64,000 nucleotides of DNA from Bacillota bacterium (GCA_023423045.1 JAFAGA010000044.1:60823-124822); one strand, 5' to 3'; counted from the first letter of the stretch, positions 34,809 through 43,941 are shown. The notes: a model not told the origin generated them from the sequence alone. Translations and numbers: made by a program.

Positions 34809-36668
34809 CTAGAATGCACTGCTCCCATCCCCATGTTCTTCAATATCCTTCAGTGCCGCTTGCATTCCATTCTTTGTAAAATCCACTGCGTCTATTGTTA
34901 CCTGATAGACCGCCCTGGTAGCTTTTAAAGTATTTTCACTGTCTTTCACAACGTCATCTGTAAACCGGCCAACTTCAGCAATATGTTGTGTTGCACTCCC
35001 AATAATATAGATTTCCAAAAACGAATATATCTTCTGCTCCTTTATATAGTCATTGACCTGCTTTAGTTTCTTAATTATTTTATCAATATCTTCTCCATGT
35101 TTATTTCTTTGAATTCCATGGTCACAATCCTTAATTGCTGCCTGCGCCTTTCTCTTGATTTTATCCAATACAACCAGTTGATCCTTTAAGAATTGAATTA
35201 TTGTCTCTTCCCTAAGTCTTCTGTTCTTTGATGACAGAATACAAAGCTTCCAGGACGTCCCTTCTATTGTAAACCGGTTCACCGCTTCCCGAAGCGACAT
35301 GACAATCGTTCCTTTAATTAGAGCTCCTCTTTCCTTCGCATCAATCACTTCAACATTTGAGTAATATTCAATTAAATCCTGATACTGAAGCACATATTGC
35401 TTCCAGTCATTTCGTGATTTTACCTGTTCCCCGCCGATGCCATCAATAAAGATCTCCTCTCCCTGTTCTGCTTCCCTCATAACACCTGAAGCATGGCTCA
35501 TTCCATCTCGGTAGGCTAAATCCTGCCCGACAAGGATCACTCTGGCGAAACCTAATTCTACACAAATTGAATAAGCAGCAAGTGCCACAGAACCGCCCGT
35601 CACCAGATAGGACAACTGTTTCTTCTCCCTGCGATATAGCTCATTAAGAAAGCTGCTGTCACTGCATATTATCTTGGCCCCTTTATGTACATGTAATATT
35701 TCTGGATTGGACTCCGCCAGGCAAATTAATGGGGTCATTATATTCTTCCTTCGTGAAAAATGTCCTATCCACTTCAGTGCGTCAATCGTAACTACAAAGT
35801 CCGGTTCTATGCCTTCATCCAGCAGATAATCCAGCATTCTATCAACCACAAAAATTACCGCTCTTCCCTTGGCTTTCTTCAATTCCTCCAGATTATCTCT
35901 TGCGGAAGGCCCTGCTGCCACAACAATCGCAGGCAGATTCTTGGGAAGAAACTCCTTAAGCTCTTCTAAAGAAATGCTCTCTGTTAAAAACTTAATATTT
36001 TTCAATACATTCCCGATATAAGCCTCTCGAAAACGAATTCCCGTATTGATATTTGTTATGTTAGAAAGGACGGCATTTTTAATTATCTTATAGAATTTGA
36101 GACAACTTTCATCGAATATTCTGTCATAACTCGGATGAATACATTGCAACTGGGATTTAACATTTTGTAGTTCCATCCTGTATACTAACGAACGATGAAA
36201 TGCTGCATCGTTTATTCCTTCTACAATTATGACGGTATTCCTGCGTTCAATCAGTCCTGTGATATCGTAATGCATCAGCACGTGTTCAAAGATTTCAGGA
36301 CATGGTTCATAAATCAGCAGCGAATCCTCCTCCCCCATCCGGGCGCAGAGTGCATTGGCAAACAGTCCATTTCCTAGTCCAAACATAGCAACAACCGTGT
36401 TCAGATTACGAAATTCATACTGACTTGCCCATTTCCTCGCCTCTTCCAAAGGCCGATACGCGCTATTCATCCGGTATTCCCTGGAATCAATCCTGATATG
36501 AAGAATACATTCTCTATCCCTTGCTTCCGTCGACAGTATTTCCTCCGGATGTTTCCTGTTCTCCATGTTTATTCCGCCAAAACCACTTTGCATCCTTTTC
36601 TGATAGGCATCGAAAAGATCAGGCTGAAAGCAGTCCAAGCTCCGTAAGTTACTCTCATAATATCTCAT
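34809..36668 (-). CDS. Maf-type motility accessory protein (DUF115)
   Basis: 619 residues. The N-terminal third has a Rossmann-like VAMFGLGNGLFANAL and LLIYEPCPEIFEHVL. The DUF115 core follows: VVAAGPSARDNLEEL (GPSARDN at 253-259), DFVVTIDALKW, YLVTGGSVALAAYSICVELG, VILVGQDLAYRDGMSHA. The C-terminal ~150 residues are helical. The family transfers nonulosonic acids to flagellin. Unlike the 558-residue Maf it lacks the N-terminal helical domain, but the free 109-residue version of that domain is encoded just upstream, 40 bases away. GAGG precedes the ATG. Confidence 0.88.
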   Translation of the reverse strand: MRYYESNLRSLDCFQPDLFDAYQKRMQSGFGGINMENRKHPEEILSTEARDRECILHIRIDSREYRMNSAYRPLEEARKWASQYEFRNLNTVVAMFGLGNGLFANALCARMGEEDSLLIYEPCPEIFEHVLMHYDITGLIERRNTVIIVEGINDAAFHRSLVYRMELQNVKSQLQCIHPSYDRIFDESCLKFYKIIKNAVLSNITNINTGIRFREAYIGNVLKNIKFLTESISLEELKEFLPKNLPAIVVAAGPSARDNLEELKKAKGRAVIFVVDRMLDYLLDEGIEPDFVVTIDALKWIGHFSRRKNIMTPLICLAESNPEILHVHKGAKIICSDSSFLNELYRREKKQLSYLVTGGSVALAAYSICVELGFARVILVGQDLAYRDGMSHASGVMREAEQGEEIFIDGIGGEQVKSRNDWKQYVLQYQDLIEYYSNVEVIDAKERGALIKGTIVMSLREAVNRFTIEGTSWKLCILSSKNRRLREETIIQFLKDQLVVLDKIKRKAQAAIKDCDHGIQRNKHGEDIDKIIKKLKQVNDYIKEQKIYSFLEIYIIGSATQHIAEVGRFTDDVVKDSENTLKATRAVYQVTIDAVDFTKNGMQAALKDIEEHGDGSSAF

Positions 36669-36708
36669 TTATTATAACCTCAGTTTTACTTTTGATAGAT
36701 TAAAAATA

Positions 36709-37038
36709 CTAATGGCCGGTTTCAGAATGATACCGTTCATACCCTTCTTCCAGTAAGGGGGTGATCTCATATTGCAAAATATCCGCAAGCAATAACGCAT
36801 CCTTCTGCTCCAGCGCTTCCACCGCCTCTTTCAGATGCTCAAGGACCCTGTCCCCGTCCAGAATAGATACCTCACCATCTCTACCTATTAATTCCGCTTC
36901 TCCAATCACCTCATCCAACCCCTGAAGAGTATCTCCTAATCTTCGATATCCTTCATTCTCATTGTTCTGATAAAAGCATACTGTTGTATCTTCAATGGAT
37001 TGAATTGTTCTCCGCAATCTCTCACCTAAGCTTTCCAT
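36709..37038 (-). CDS. Small helical protein next to flagellin, Maf N-domain-like
   Basis: 109 residues, all helical, acidic. It lies between the flagellin terminator and the 619-residue Maf gene, with GAGAGGG before its ATG. Its C-terminal half (HLKEAVEALEQKDALLLAD, followed by ILQYEI) matches the KD...ADLxEL pattern at the end of the N-terminal domain of the 558-residue Maf and of the edge gene. I infer a stand-alone copy of that domain, possibly an adaptor or chaperone that presents flagellin to Maf. It is not a recognised FliS or FliT. Confidence 0.65.
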   Translation of the reverse strand: MESLGERLRRTIQSIEDTTVCFYQNNENEGYRRLGDTLQGLDEVIGEAELIGRDGEVSILDGDRVLEHLKEAVEALEQKDALLLADILQYEITPLLEEGYERYHSETGH

Positions 37039-37062
37039 GAAATCCCTCTCTCTGATTTAAAG

Positions 37063-37091
37063 AAGGGGACTGACTTTACGCCAGTCCCCTT
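37063..37091 (-). terminator. Intrinsic terminator after flagellin
   Basis: AAGGGGACTG (37063-37072) and CAGTCCCCTT (37082-37091) form a 10-bp stem with a 9-base loop, followed on the minus strand by CTTT. It lies 30 bases past the flagellin stop. Some read-through would supply the downstream 109-residue and Maf genes. Confidence 0.8.
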
Positions 37092-37120
37092 TTCTTAATC
37101 CAGTTATACCATTGCCAATC

Positions 37121-37963
37121 TTACTGCAGTAAGGATAATACACTCTGTGTAGACTGATTAGCCTGTGCCAACATGGACTGGGATGCCTGCTGAAGGATAT
37201 TGTTCTTGGAATACTGAACCATCTCCTTAGCCATATCCACATCACGTACACGAGACTCAGCTGCCTGCAGGTTCTCTGCTGTATTATCTGCATTATCAAT
37301 CGTATGCTCCAGACGATTCTGAATCGCACCAAGTTTGGATCTTTCCTTGGAAACTGCTTCAAGAGCTTTGTTGATTGTTGTAATAGTAGCAGTTGCAGTT
37401 GCATAGGTTGATACCTTAAGCTCAGAAGCCTTAACACCGGAACCTCCGCCAAGCTTTGAAGCCCTCATATTACCAATTGTAAGCTTAATGTTCTGACCAG
37501 AATTTGCTCCAACCTGGAAGTTAATTGCCTTTGTATCTGCTGAGAATGAACCAGTAAGGATTTTCTTTGTATTGAATTCGGTCTGTTCAGCAATACGGGT
37601 AATTTCTGCACTCAGCTCTTTGAGCTCTTCCTTAATCGCGGTACGGTCCTTTGAAACGTTTGTATCACTGGCAGCCTGTACTGCTAATTCTCTCATTCTC
37701 TGAAGAATGGAATGAGTTTCGTTCAGCGCACCTTCTGCTGTCTGAATTAAGGAGATACCATCCTGAGCATTTCTGGAAGCCTGATTAAGACCTCTGATCT
37801 GACCTCTCATCTTTTCGGAGATGGAAAGACCAGCTGCATCATCACCTGCACGGTTAATTCTATAACCTGAGGATAACTTCTCAGTTGATTTAGCAAGACC
37901 CTTGCTGTTAATGCCTAACTGTCTGTTAGTATTGGCTGCTGCCATATTATGTTGTACTATCAT
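37121..37963 (-). CDS. hag: Flagellin
   Basis: 280 residues, short for flagellin. The N-terminal D0/D1 region starts MIVQHNMAAANTNRQLG and has LAKSTEKLSSGYRINRAGDD, AAGLSISEKMRGQIRGL and SLIQTAEGALNETHSILQR. The C-terminal D1/D0 ends with VRDVDMAKEMVQYSKNNI and LAQANQSTQSVLSLLQ. The middle (about 160-200) is a small variable domain rich in Ser/Thr (VSTYATATATITT), which offers sites for O-glycosylation. AAGGAGGAA precedes the ATG. A sigma-28 promoter and a ~200-base leader lie upstream. FliS, CsrA, FliW and Maf proteins are encoded nearby. Confidence 0.97.
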   Translation of the reverse strand: MIVQHNMAAANTNRQLGINSKGLAKSTEKLSSGYRINRAGDDAAGLSISEKMRGQIRGLNQASRNAQDGISLIQTAEGALNETHSILQRMRELAVQAASDTNVSKDRTAIKEELKELSAEITRIAEQTEFNTKKILTGSFSADTKAINFQVGANSGQNIKLTIGNMRASKLGGGSGVKASELKVSTYATATATITTINKALEAVSKERSKLGAIQNRLEHTIDNADNTAENLQAAESRVRDVDMAKEMVQYSKNNILQQASQSMLAQANQSTQSVLSLLQ

Positions 37964-38160
37964 ATTGTAATTCCTCCTTGAAATTTGATGTTCGCAGCTT
38001 CCGTGCTGCTGTTATCTGTTCGAACTGTAAGTTCTTCTACAGCCTTTTCTCTCGTCGCCTCTTCTCCTGTCCGGCCGTACGCTCCATTCGGGAGAAAAAG
38101 CTCCAAGCAATAAAGCTTTTCGTAAATGACATTCACCGATTAAGTAAATATTCTTTACTT
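37964..38160 (-). promoter_or_regulatory. Flagellin mRNA leader with candidate CsrA sites
   Basis: The ~200-base untranslated leader contains several GGA motifs on the minus strand, including AATGGAG (38083-38085 as TCC on the plus strand), ACAGGAG (38065-38067) and the ribosome site AAGGAGGAA (37972-37977). A 7-bp hairpin AAAAGCT/AGCTTTT (38096-38102 with 38114-38120) carries GG of another GGA at its loop edge. This matches the known arrangement in which CsrA blocks flagellin translation and FliW relieves it. The specific sites are predicted. Confidence 0.6.
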
Positions 38161-38167
38161 ATCATAT

Positions 38168-38194
38168 ATATCGGTTTAGATAGAAAAAACTTTA
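38168..38194 (-). promoter_or_regulatory. Sigma-28 promoter of flagellin
   Basis: Minus strand: -35 TAAA, exactly 15 bases, -10 ACCGATAT. This fits the motility sigma factor consensus TAAA-N15-GCCGATAA. A/T-rich tracts just upstream could act as an UP element. Expected start of transcription is near 38160. Confidence 0.88.
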
Positions 38195-38243
38195 TACCTT
38201 TTTCGATAATTTTTTAATTTTTTCTTAATATTTTTTAATGGAC

Positions 38244-38741
38244 TTATTTCTTCTTATCGTAGAAAAATGATTGCTCCTCGGCATGGTTCGTCATGCTTCT
38301 ATAATACTTCGATACACTCTGTGTACTCACCCGCGACCTTCTAAGTTCCTTACGCTTATTAGCAAGCAATGTCTCCATTTTCGCCTTATTACGAAGTTCC
38401 ATGGCCTGCAGCTTCACGCTCTTATCCGTAATTGCTGTGATATAACCTTGCAGGGCCTTAATCTGTACCTCATACTTAAAACGATTTTCCAGTACCTCTT
38501 CCTTTACTAGTTCAAAGACACGATCAAACCCCTGATCCACAGCTTCCAACTCAGCCAACTGATCTTCCTTCACCGAAATAGTATGCAGAAACCCATCGTC
38601 ATCAAAATTTTCTGCTTCCATCAAAGCTTCCTGTTCACCTGTAACCTCAATAAGGCGCCCCAGTATTGCCATCTTTTTTCCCATTGCATCAATCAGAAGC
38701 TGCAAATAAACTCTCTCTGTATTGTGGTTGTCACCTTCCAT
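38244..38741 (-). CDS. FliT/FlgN-like flagellar export chaperone
   Basis: 165 residues, almost entirely helical: a long coiled segment (YLQLLIDAMGKKMAILGRL, KEDQLAELEAVDQGFDRVF) and a basic C-terminal region (ANKRKELRRSRVS). Its place directly between fliS and flagellin is where FliT-type filament-cap chaperones are found in Firmicutes. Sequence similarity is too low to choose between FliT and FlgN; another FlgN is encoded at 47741-48271. Confidence 0.6.
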   Translation of the reverse strand: MEGDNHNTERVYLQLLIDAMGKKMAILGRLIEVTGEQEALMEAENFDDDGFLHTISVKEDQLAELEAVDQGFDRVFELVKEEVLENRFKYEVQIKALQGYITAITDKSVKLQAMELRNKAKMETLLANKRKELRRSRVSTQSVSKYYRSMTNHAEEQSFFYDKKK

Positions 38742-38803
38742 ATCCGATTCCTTTCCTGATTGGTTAACAAAATGGCACTACGATTACCATAGAAGCAAGC
38801 TCT

Positions 38804-39181
38804 CTACTTTGCACCTTTGGCAAGACGCATTACTTCTTTCCATGTATCACGCATCTCACGAATATAGCCAATCGCTTCTTCCAAAATCTGAACATCCTTC
38901 TTCCGATTCGCTTCAATCAGCCGAGAATAAACATATCCATAGACCTCTTCGAAACTCTTGGACACCGGATAATCATGATTCAAGGTAGTACGAAGCTCCA
39001 TGATAATCTGTTCCGCCTTAATAATATTCGTATTAGCCTTCCCAAAATCTTTTTTCTCAATTGCCATCTCCGCAAGATTGCCAAACTTAATTGCACCTTC
39101 ATAGAGCATAAGTGTAAGTTCTGCAGGAGATGCTGTCAGCACCTTGCTGTCCTTATATGCTGTGGCAGCATTTATTGCCAT
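38804..39181 (-). CDS. fliS: Flagellin export chaperone FliS
   Basis: 125 residues, the usual length. It starts with a NAATAYKDSKVLTASPAELTL segment and has LMLYEGAIKFGNLAEMAI, typical of FliS, a four-helix bundle that binds the C-terminal flagellin helix and prevents premature polymerisation. It lies between fliD and the FliT-like gene. Confidence 0.94.
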   Translation of the reverse strand: MAINAATAYKDSKVLTASPAELTLMLYEGAIKFGNLAEMAIEKKDFGKANTNIIKAEQIIMELRTTLNHDYPVSKSFEEVYGYVYSRLIEANRKKDVQILEEAIGYIREMRDTWKEVMRLAKGAK

Positions 39182-39250
39182 ATCTATATCCTCCTATACC
39201 ATTACATTGCAGATTAATAATTTCATTACCACTCACTATCGATACTATTG

Positions 39251-39280
39251 TTATAGTTCAGCCTTACGGCTGAACTATAA
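39251..39280. repeat. Perfect 13-bp hairpin between fliD and fliS
   Basis: TTATAGTTCAGCC and its reverse complement are separated by only four bases. No clear T-run follows on the minus strand, so it may attenuate or process the fliD-fliS transcript. The arm shares AGTTCAGCC with the large inverted repeat in the suf operon. Confidence 0.6.
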
Positions 39281-39315
39281 TTTTCATTTTATCATATACA
39301 TGAACTTTTGCTCAA

Positions 39316-40800
39316 CTATTTATTGCCCGTTCCAAGCATTGATGCAAGATAGTTGCTCTTTGTATTCATCTCAGACATTGCCTTCTCCATAGCGGTGAAC
39401 TGCTTATAATAACGGCTTTCCATGGCTTCGAGCTTTCTCTCCATAACGGATAGCTTGTCTTTATAATCATCAATCTGACTTTTAATTTCCTTATCATTAT
39501 AGAAGGTCAGTGCGCTTCGAAGAGGATTCTTGGTTTTGCCATCGCCCATAATCTCCTTCTTAAAGCTATCGTATAACTCTCCGGCCAGATCATTAAAAGT
39601 CTCAATCACAGCTTCCGGATCTTCCTCCAGAGCCTTCATCAGCTTATTCTCCATCTCCGACACCTTGCTGTCATCCTTATCTCCGTCGATATGCAGAATG
39701 CCCTTCTCCGTGTAATCGGAAGATTTGATGCCAAAAGTTGATAAAGAGTAGCTCTTACTACCACCTCCCAAATTCACCTGCACGCTCTTACTCAAACTTG
39801 TCCGCATCAGACTCATCAGGTTTCCTATGCCATCATCTCTTCGAAGCAGGGAATCTTTGATCTTTGCTTCCCACTTTTCAATCTCTTTCTCCGACATGGC
39901 ACTTTTCTGTTCCTCTGTCAAAGGCTCAAAGCCCTTCGCTGTGCTTGCATAATAAAACTCATTCATCTGTGCCAGGAGCTCATTGTATTCTTTCACAAAG
40001 CCCTTGATCTTATCGTATACCGCTTGAGTATCCTTCTTAACATTAATATTGACAGCATCCTCTCCTGTTTCTCCCAACAGTTGAAATGTAAGTCCATTCA
40101 CTTCAACACTATTGGAAGAGCTTTTCATGGTTGCTCCGTTATACTCAATTTCAGAATCTTGAGCATCTAATATAATTTTATTTGTACCCAGTCCCAATGC
40201 AGATAAAGTAGCCGCATCTCCGGTAATAGAAAATGCTTCTTTCGCTCCTGTACCCATGGAACTAAGATAAAAACGCTTATGCGTACTGTCAAAGGAAGCA
40301 TTAATTCCAGCACTCTTCATATCTGCTACCAAATCGCTTACCTTCGTACTCGCCGTCACTGTAATATCTTTTCCGTTGACATTAATTGTCTTATCTACAC
40401 CTGTAACAATTCCCAACTCACTCATCGTTGCTCCCGAAGTCGCATTCTCTAATTCATCTGTAGCAGCTCCGGTCACATACTGGGCAGTAGCAAGCTTTAT
40501 TACCTTTATCTGGTGACTTCCTTCCAGCGCAGTGTTGCCCGCAGTTACCGCTACCTTATTCGTATTAGACGAAATCGCAGTCTTGGTATTAAAAGTACCC
40601 TGCAGCTTCATACTATTCAAAGACCCTGTATAAAACGCATACAGCTTCTTATTCAAATCCTGCCACTTCTCATTCTTCCATTCCAGCCTGGTCTTCTTGT
40701 TCTCTATCTTAGTCAACTTCAACCGCTGTGCTTTCATCATCTCCGCTACGATACTCTCGGTATCCATCCCGGAGGCTAATCCTGATAATCTAATGGGCAT
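39316..40800 (-). CDS. fliD: Flagellar filament cap protein FliD
   Basis: 494 residues. The N-terminal coiled part begins MPIRLSGLASGMDTESIVAEMM and has KLTKIENKKTRLEWKNEKW. The central globular region includes the IQ-like and VNGLTFQLLG segments. The C-terminal coiled part ends in YKDKLSVMERKLEAMESRYY and MNTKSNYLASMLGTGNK, all as expected for the FliD family. It caps the growing filament. It lies 11 bases from flaG and upstream of fliS. Confidence 0.95.
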   Translation of the reverse strand: MPIRLSGLASGMDTESIVAEMMKAQRLKLTKIENKKTRLEWKNEKWQDLNKKLYAFYTGSLNSMKLQGTFNTKTAISSNTNKVAVTAGNTALEGSHQIKVIKLATAQYVTGAATDELENATSGATMSELGIVTGVDKTINVNGKDITVTASTKVSDLVADMKSAGINASFDSTHKRFYLSSMGTGAKEAFSITGDAATLSALGLGTNKIILDAQDSEIEYNGATMKSSSNSVEVNGLTFQLLGETGEDAVNINVKKDTQAVYDKIKGFVKEYNELLAQMNEFYYASTAKGFEPLTEEQKSAMSEKEIEKWEAKIKDSLLRRDDGIGNLMSLMRTSLSKSVQVNLGGGSKSYSLSTFGIKSSDYTEKGILHIDGDKDDSKVSEMENKLMKALEEDPEAVIETFNDLAGELYDSFKKEIMGDGKTKNPLRSALTFYNDKEIKSQIDDYKDKLSVMERKLEAMESRYYKQFTAMEKAMSEMNTKSNYLASMLGTGNK

Positions 40801-40811
40801 ATCCGTACCTC

Positions 40812-41234
40812 CTATCTCTTTTCATCCACTAACAATCCCGCCAGTTCCCACATCTTCTCAATCATCTCCAATGCTTCCTCCGGCGGTATTTCCCGGATAA
40901 TTTCTTCTGTTTCCTTATCGTATACTTTAATCGAAACACGATTCGTCGCTTCATGATAAGAAAACTCACACCGAGTTCTATGAGTCTTCATTTTATTATT
41001 TGCCTTACTAATTGCATTCTTAATCTGCTGTTCCGTGGCAGTATTCTGATTCTGACTGCCACCCATTTCTTTTCCTGTCTGGTTGCTTCCGGCAATCTTC
41101 GCAGAATTTCCTGGAATCTCTGTGATATTGATATTTGCCGTATTCAGCTCCTGTACACTCTGTTCCGTTCTTTGTTTCGTAACTACTTTCCCGGGATCAT
41201 GATAAACTGACCCTGCTACTGCCTCTACTGTCAT
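40812..41234 (-). CDS. flaG: FlaG protein
   Basis: 140 residues from the ATG preceded by GGAGGTGCGTCAAT; a longer frame upstream is ignored because the ribosome site lies inside it. The conserved FlaG block is CEFSYHEATNRVSIKVYDKE followed by EIIREIPPEEALEMIEKM. The N-terminal half is low complexity. FlaG is thought to affect filament length. It is the first gene of flaG-fliD-fliS, with its own sigma-28-like promoter. Confidence 0.92.
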   Translation of the reverse strand: MTVEAVAGSVYHDPGKVVTKQRTEQSVQELNTANINITEIPGNSAKIAGSNQTGKEMGGSQNQNTATEQQIKNAISKANNKMKTHRTRCEFSYHEATNRVSIKVYDKETEEIIREIPPEEALEMIEKMWELAGLLVDEKR

Positions 41235-41362
41235 ATTGACGCACCTCCATGTGTTTGGTATCTCACCAGTATGGTTACCGATATTGTTTATAATGCTTTT
41301 GCCATCCTTGACTGCACTATATATACGCTGCAAACAACGTATGCATTAATACTCTATCTCAT

Positions 41363-41390
41363 ATATCGGTTTTCAACGTCAAAATGTTTA
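41363..41390 (-). promoter_or_regulatory. Sigma-28-type promoter of flaG-fliD-fliS
   Basis: Minus strand: TAAA, 16-base spacer, ACCGATAT. It lies ~125 bases before the flaG ATG in the 269-base gap 41235-41503 and has the same -10 as the flagellin promoter. The spacer is one base longer than optimal. Confidence 0.75.
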
Positions 41391-41503
41391 TAGATATCCC
41401 GAAATAAAACGATTCGTTCGAAAAGGCTTTCCGAAACCGCCTCTTTATATAAGCCGTTTCAGTAAAGCCCCTTTCATCATTTCTATATCACATTATATAA
41501 AAA

Positions 41504-41725
41504 TCACTGAAATAATTTCTTCAACAGCTCCTCCGCAGCCGGCGCCTGCGCCGCCTCCTTATTGGATTCCTTAATCTGCAGATAGATTTCCTTCCGGTAG
41601 ATCGCAACCGATTTGGGGGCTTTGATGCCGATCTTGACCTGATCGCCCTTTACCTCCAATATTGTGATCTCTACATCATTGCCAATCATAATAGATTCAT
41701 TCACTCTTCTCGACAGGGCCAACAT
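41504..41725 (-). CDS. csrA: Carbon storage regulator CsrA
   Basis: 73 residues. Starts [20 protein letters not shown] and continues [20 protein letters not shown], then VYRKEIY-like [12 protein letters not shown], all standard for this RNA-binding dimer. The ribosome site AAAGGAGGG lies in the last codons of fliW, and the genes are separated by a single base, so they are co-translated. It probably represses flagellin translation, with FliW as antagonist. Confidence 0.96.
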   Translation of the reverse strand: MLALSRRVNESIMIGNDVEITILEVKGDQVKIGIKAPKSVAIYRKEIYLQIKESNKEAAQAPAAEELLKKLFQ

Positions 41726-41726
41726 A

Positions 41727-42194
41727 TTATCTGCCCTCCTTTGCCGCCTTATAGGCCTTCAGTTGCTCGTAGAAACGGTACTTGATCTCGTAATCCGCAT
41801 TCTCTACAACAACCTGGGTTCCCTTACGCTCATCCGAGTTGATGATGAAGGGAGCCTTTAAATTAGCAGAAATCCTCTCAATCTCCTCCGGCACAGTAAC
41901 CGACACCAGCACTACAATATTTTCATCGGTAAGGTCACCGAGGGACTTCAACAGTTCATCCTCCACCTCAGGATTAAAATCCGGCTTTATGATAAAGGGA
42001 TTCACCACCGGAATCGCCAATGCCGGTTCATCCAGACTCTGAAGCCAAGAGATATCCGGCCGCTGGCCGCCCTCATCATCATAAAGCAGTGTATATTCCT
42101 TGTAATCCTCAAAACCAAAGATTCCGTTATCAAAATAGATTATTTTGTTCTCGTCAAGCTCTATCTCTCCAAAATGTCTTGTTTTTACCTGCAT
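41727..42194 (-). CDS. fliW: Flagellar assembly factor FliW
   Basis: 155 residues, normal length. Begins [19 protein letters not shown] and has [32 protein letters not shown] and a VVLVSVT-type strand ([12 protein letters not shown]). FliW binds both flagellin and CsrA and couples flagellin level to translation. It is directly upstream of csrA. Confidence 0.95.
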   Translation of the reverse strand: MQVKTRHFGEIELDENKIIYFDNGIFGFEDYKEYTLLYDDEGGQRPDISWLQSLDEPALAIPVVNPFIIKPDFNPEVEDELLKSLGDLTDENIVVLVSVTVPEEIERISANLKAPFIINSDERKGTQVVVENADYEIKYRFYEQLKAYKAAKEGR

Positions 42195-42300
42195 GATATC
42201 CGCCTTCCCTTCTCCGATACATCCGCGAAACTCTTTATAACGACATTATATACCATCCATCATCATTTTGCATTAACTATCGCCTTGTTGCATCAGGTTT

Positions 42301-43788
42301 CTATATAAAATCCAGCAACGTGCTTTTTACCACCTTGGATGCCGCAGACAATGAGGCATTATAGATTACCTCCGCAGCACCATATTTTATAATGGTCTCA
42401 GCCAGGTCGGCATCCTCATTGGTGGAGAGCAGTTCGGTAAAATCCACCTTCTGGTTGGACAGCCGGTCCTCCGTGAGTTCCAGGCGAACGTATCTGCTGC
42501 CCAGATCGGCAAGTGCGATATTTACTCTGTCCTGCTCCTTGGCCGAAAAAGCAATTCCCTTGGAAAAAGCATTCTGCATAATCTCTTTCTTAAGCACAAG
42601 CTCCGTATCCAGCTGTTCCCTCATCTTCTCGTATTTTGCCCGCTCATCTTCCGTCAGGGAGGTGTCTTCCAGGCGCTTCTCCACCTCGGCAATAGTATTC
42701 TCCACTGCAACCACTTCATTCACCGAGTTCAGAATATCGCTGATGGATCTGCCAATCTGATGGGAAAAGGCATCCCGTCCCTGCGTATTAATGGTAAGTC
42801 TCTGATTAAAGTTTACCTCGTATTGAATGTCCTGAGTCTCCTGTGTATAAGTGATAGAACCCTGATCCGGCTTAGTGCTGTCCGTCATCGTACAAGTGAA
42901 ATAATGCTCCGGCTTCAGCTCACCTGCATAAAAATTAGTCCTCGTATAGGTCGTAGATATATCCACCGCATTGTGCAGCATATCATATACATTCTCTCCA
43001 AAGATCAGCTCGCCGGTTTCATGAATATAATGAACCGCATCCGGAAGCGGAGCATACGCATCGTCATCCGTCAAAGAATAGGAGGTAATATTGGTAATTG
43101 GAGACTGAGCTTCCACCTCTCCGGCAGCGTTCTTAGTTGAGAATTCGATACCGGTCGGCGCAGTGTCGCCCAGCTTATCATAGGCCAGCTGGATACGATA
43201 AAGTTCCTTTAGCTGGGGCGAATCATCAAAGGTTGAGGCAGGATAATCTTCCAGTGTATATCCTCCGGTACACCGATTGATAATCTGTATCTGCTCGCCG
43301 CTAAAGTGCTCGGTTATATCATAGGACAAATTCGATGTATCCTCGTTAAACAACAGGGAGCTGTCTGTCTTATATCCGGTAAATACATATCTCCCGGCAT
43401 AGTTCGTATTCCCCTCCTGGTAGATCTGACTCTTAAGCTGCTCCAGATTCTGAACAATCGCAGACCGGTCGGTCGCTGTCAAGGTATCCGTGCTTCCCTG
43501 AACACAGTAGGTGTTAATGGAAGTCAATATCCCATTCACCGTATCCAATGCGCTTTCTGTTACATCCATCCAGGATTTTGCATCCGGAATATTCTTTTCA
43601 TAATATTGATTCAATTCCGACAAATTGGTGCGAAGCCTTAATGCCCTGACCGCAATAATCGGATCCTCGGAGGGCTTCTGGATCTTCTTTCCGCTGGAAT
43701 ATTGCTGCTCCAGCGCAGTCATGTTCCATTTATTCTTATTGATGTTGCTCATCATATTGTTGGTCATCATTTTATTGGTAATTCTCAT
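42301..43788 (-). CDS. flgL: Hook-filament junction protein FlgL
   Basis: 495 residues from the second ATG, which GGAGG precedes by nine bases. N-terminal MRITNKMMTNNMMSNINKN, and SSGKKIQKPSEDPIIAVRAL are typical of FlgL; the C-terminal coil ends VRLELTEDRLSNQKVDFTEL through AETIIKYGAAEVIYNASLSA. It is longer than the ~300-residue enteric protein because of an inserted central domain. It connects hook to filament together with FlgK. Confidence 0.92.
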   Translation of the reverse strand: MRITNKMMTNNMMSNINKNKWNMTALEQQYSSGKKIQKPSEDPIIAVRALRLRTNLSELNQYYEKNIPDAKSWMDVTESALDTVNGILTSINTYCVQGSTDTLTATDRSAIVQNLEQLKSQIYQEGNTNYAGRYVFTGYKTDSSLLFNEDTSNLSYDITEHFSGEQIQIINRCTGGYTLEDYPASTFDDSPQLKELYRIQLAYDKLGDTAPTGIEFSTKNAAGEVEAQSPITNITSYSLTDDDAYAPLPDAVHYIHETGELIFGENVYDMLHNAVDISTTYTRTNFYAGELKPEHYFTCTMTDSTKPDQGSITYTQETQDIQYEVNFNQRLTINTQGRDAFSHQIGRSISDILNSVNEVVAVENTIAEVEKRLEDTSLTEDERAKYEKMREQLDTELVLKKEIMQNAFSKGIAFSAKEQDRVNIALADLGSRYVRLELTEDRLSNQKVDFTELLSTNEDADLAETIIKYGAAEVIYNASLSAASKVVKSTLLDFI

Positions 43789-43911
43789 TATCCGCAACCT
43801 CCTGTCCATGCCATCTTCTGCTTCCCCAGGCCCTCAACGCCGCCCAAGGAGTACTAATAGACCTTTGTTGGATTTTATTATCTATCAATCCCCTCAATAC
43901 CCGAAAGAAGG

Positions 43912-43941
43912 AATAATGAAATTCCAGTGGATTTCATTATT
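43912..43941 (-). terminator. Stem-loop between flgK1 and flgL
   Basis: AATAATGAAAT (43912-43922) pairs with 43931-43941 over 11 bp with an 8-base loop; on the minus strand it is followed by a CCTTCTTTC tract. It may be a weak terminator or processing site within the operon. Confidence 0.45.

Noticed and set aside
37057..37452. 131-codon frame on the minus strand inside flagellin
   Set aside because: It is the flagellin coding region read in another frame and crosses the terminator.
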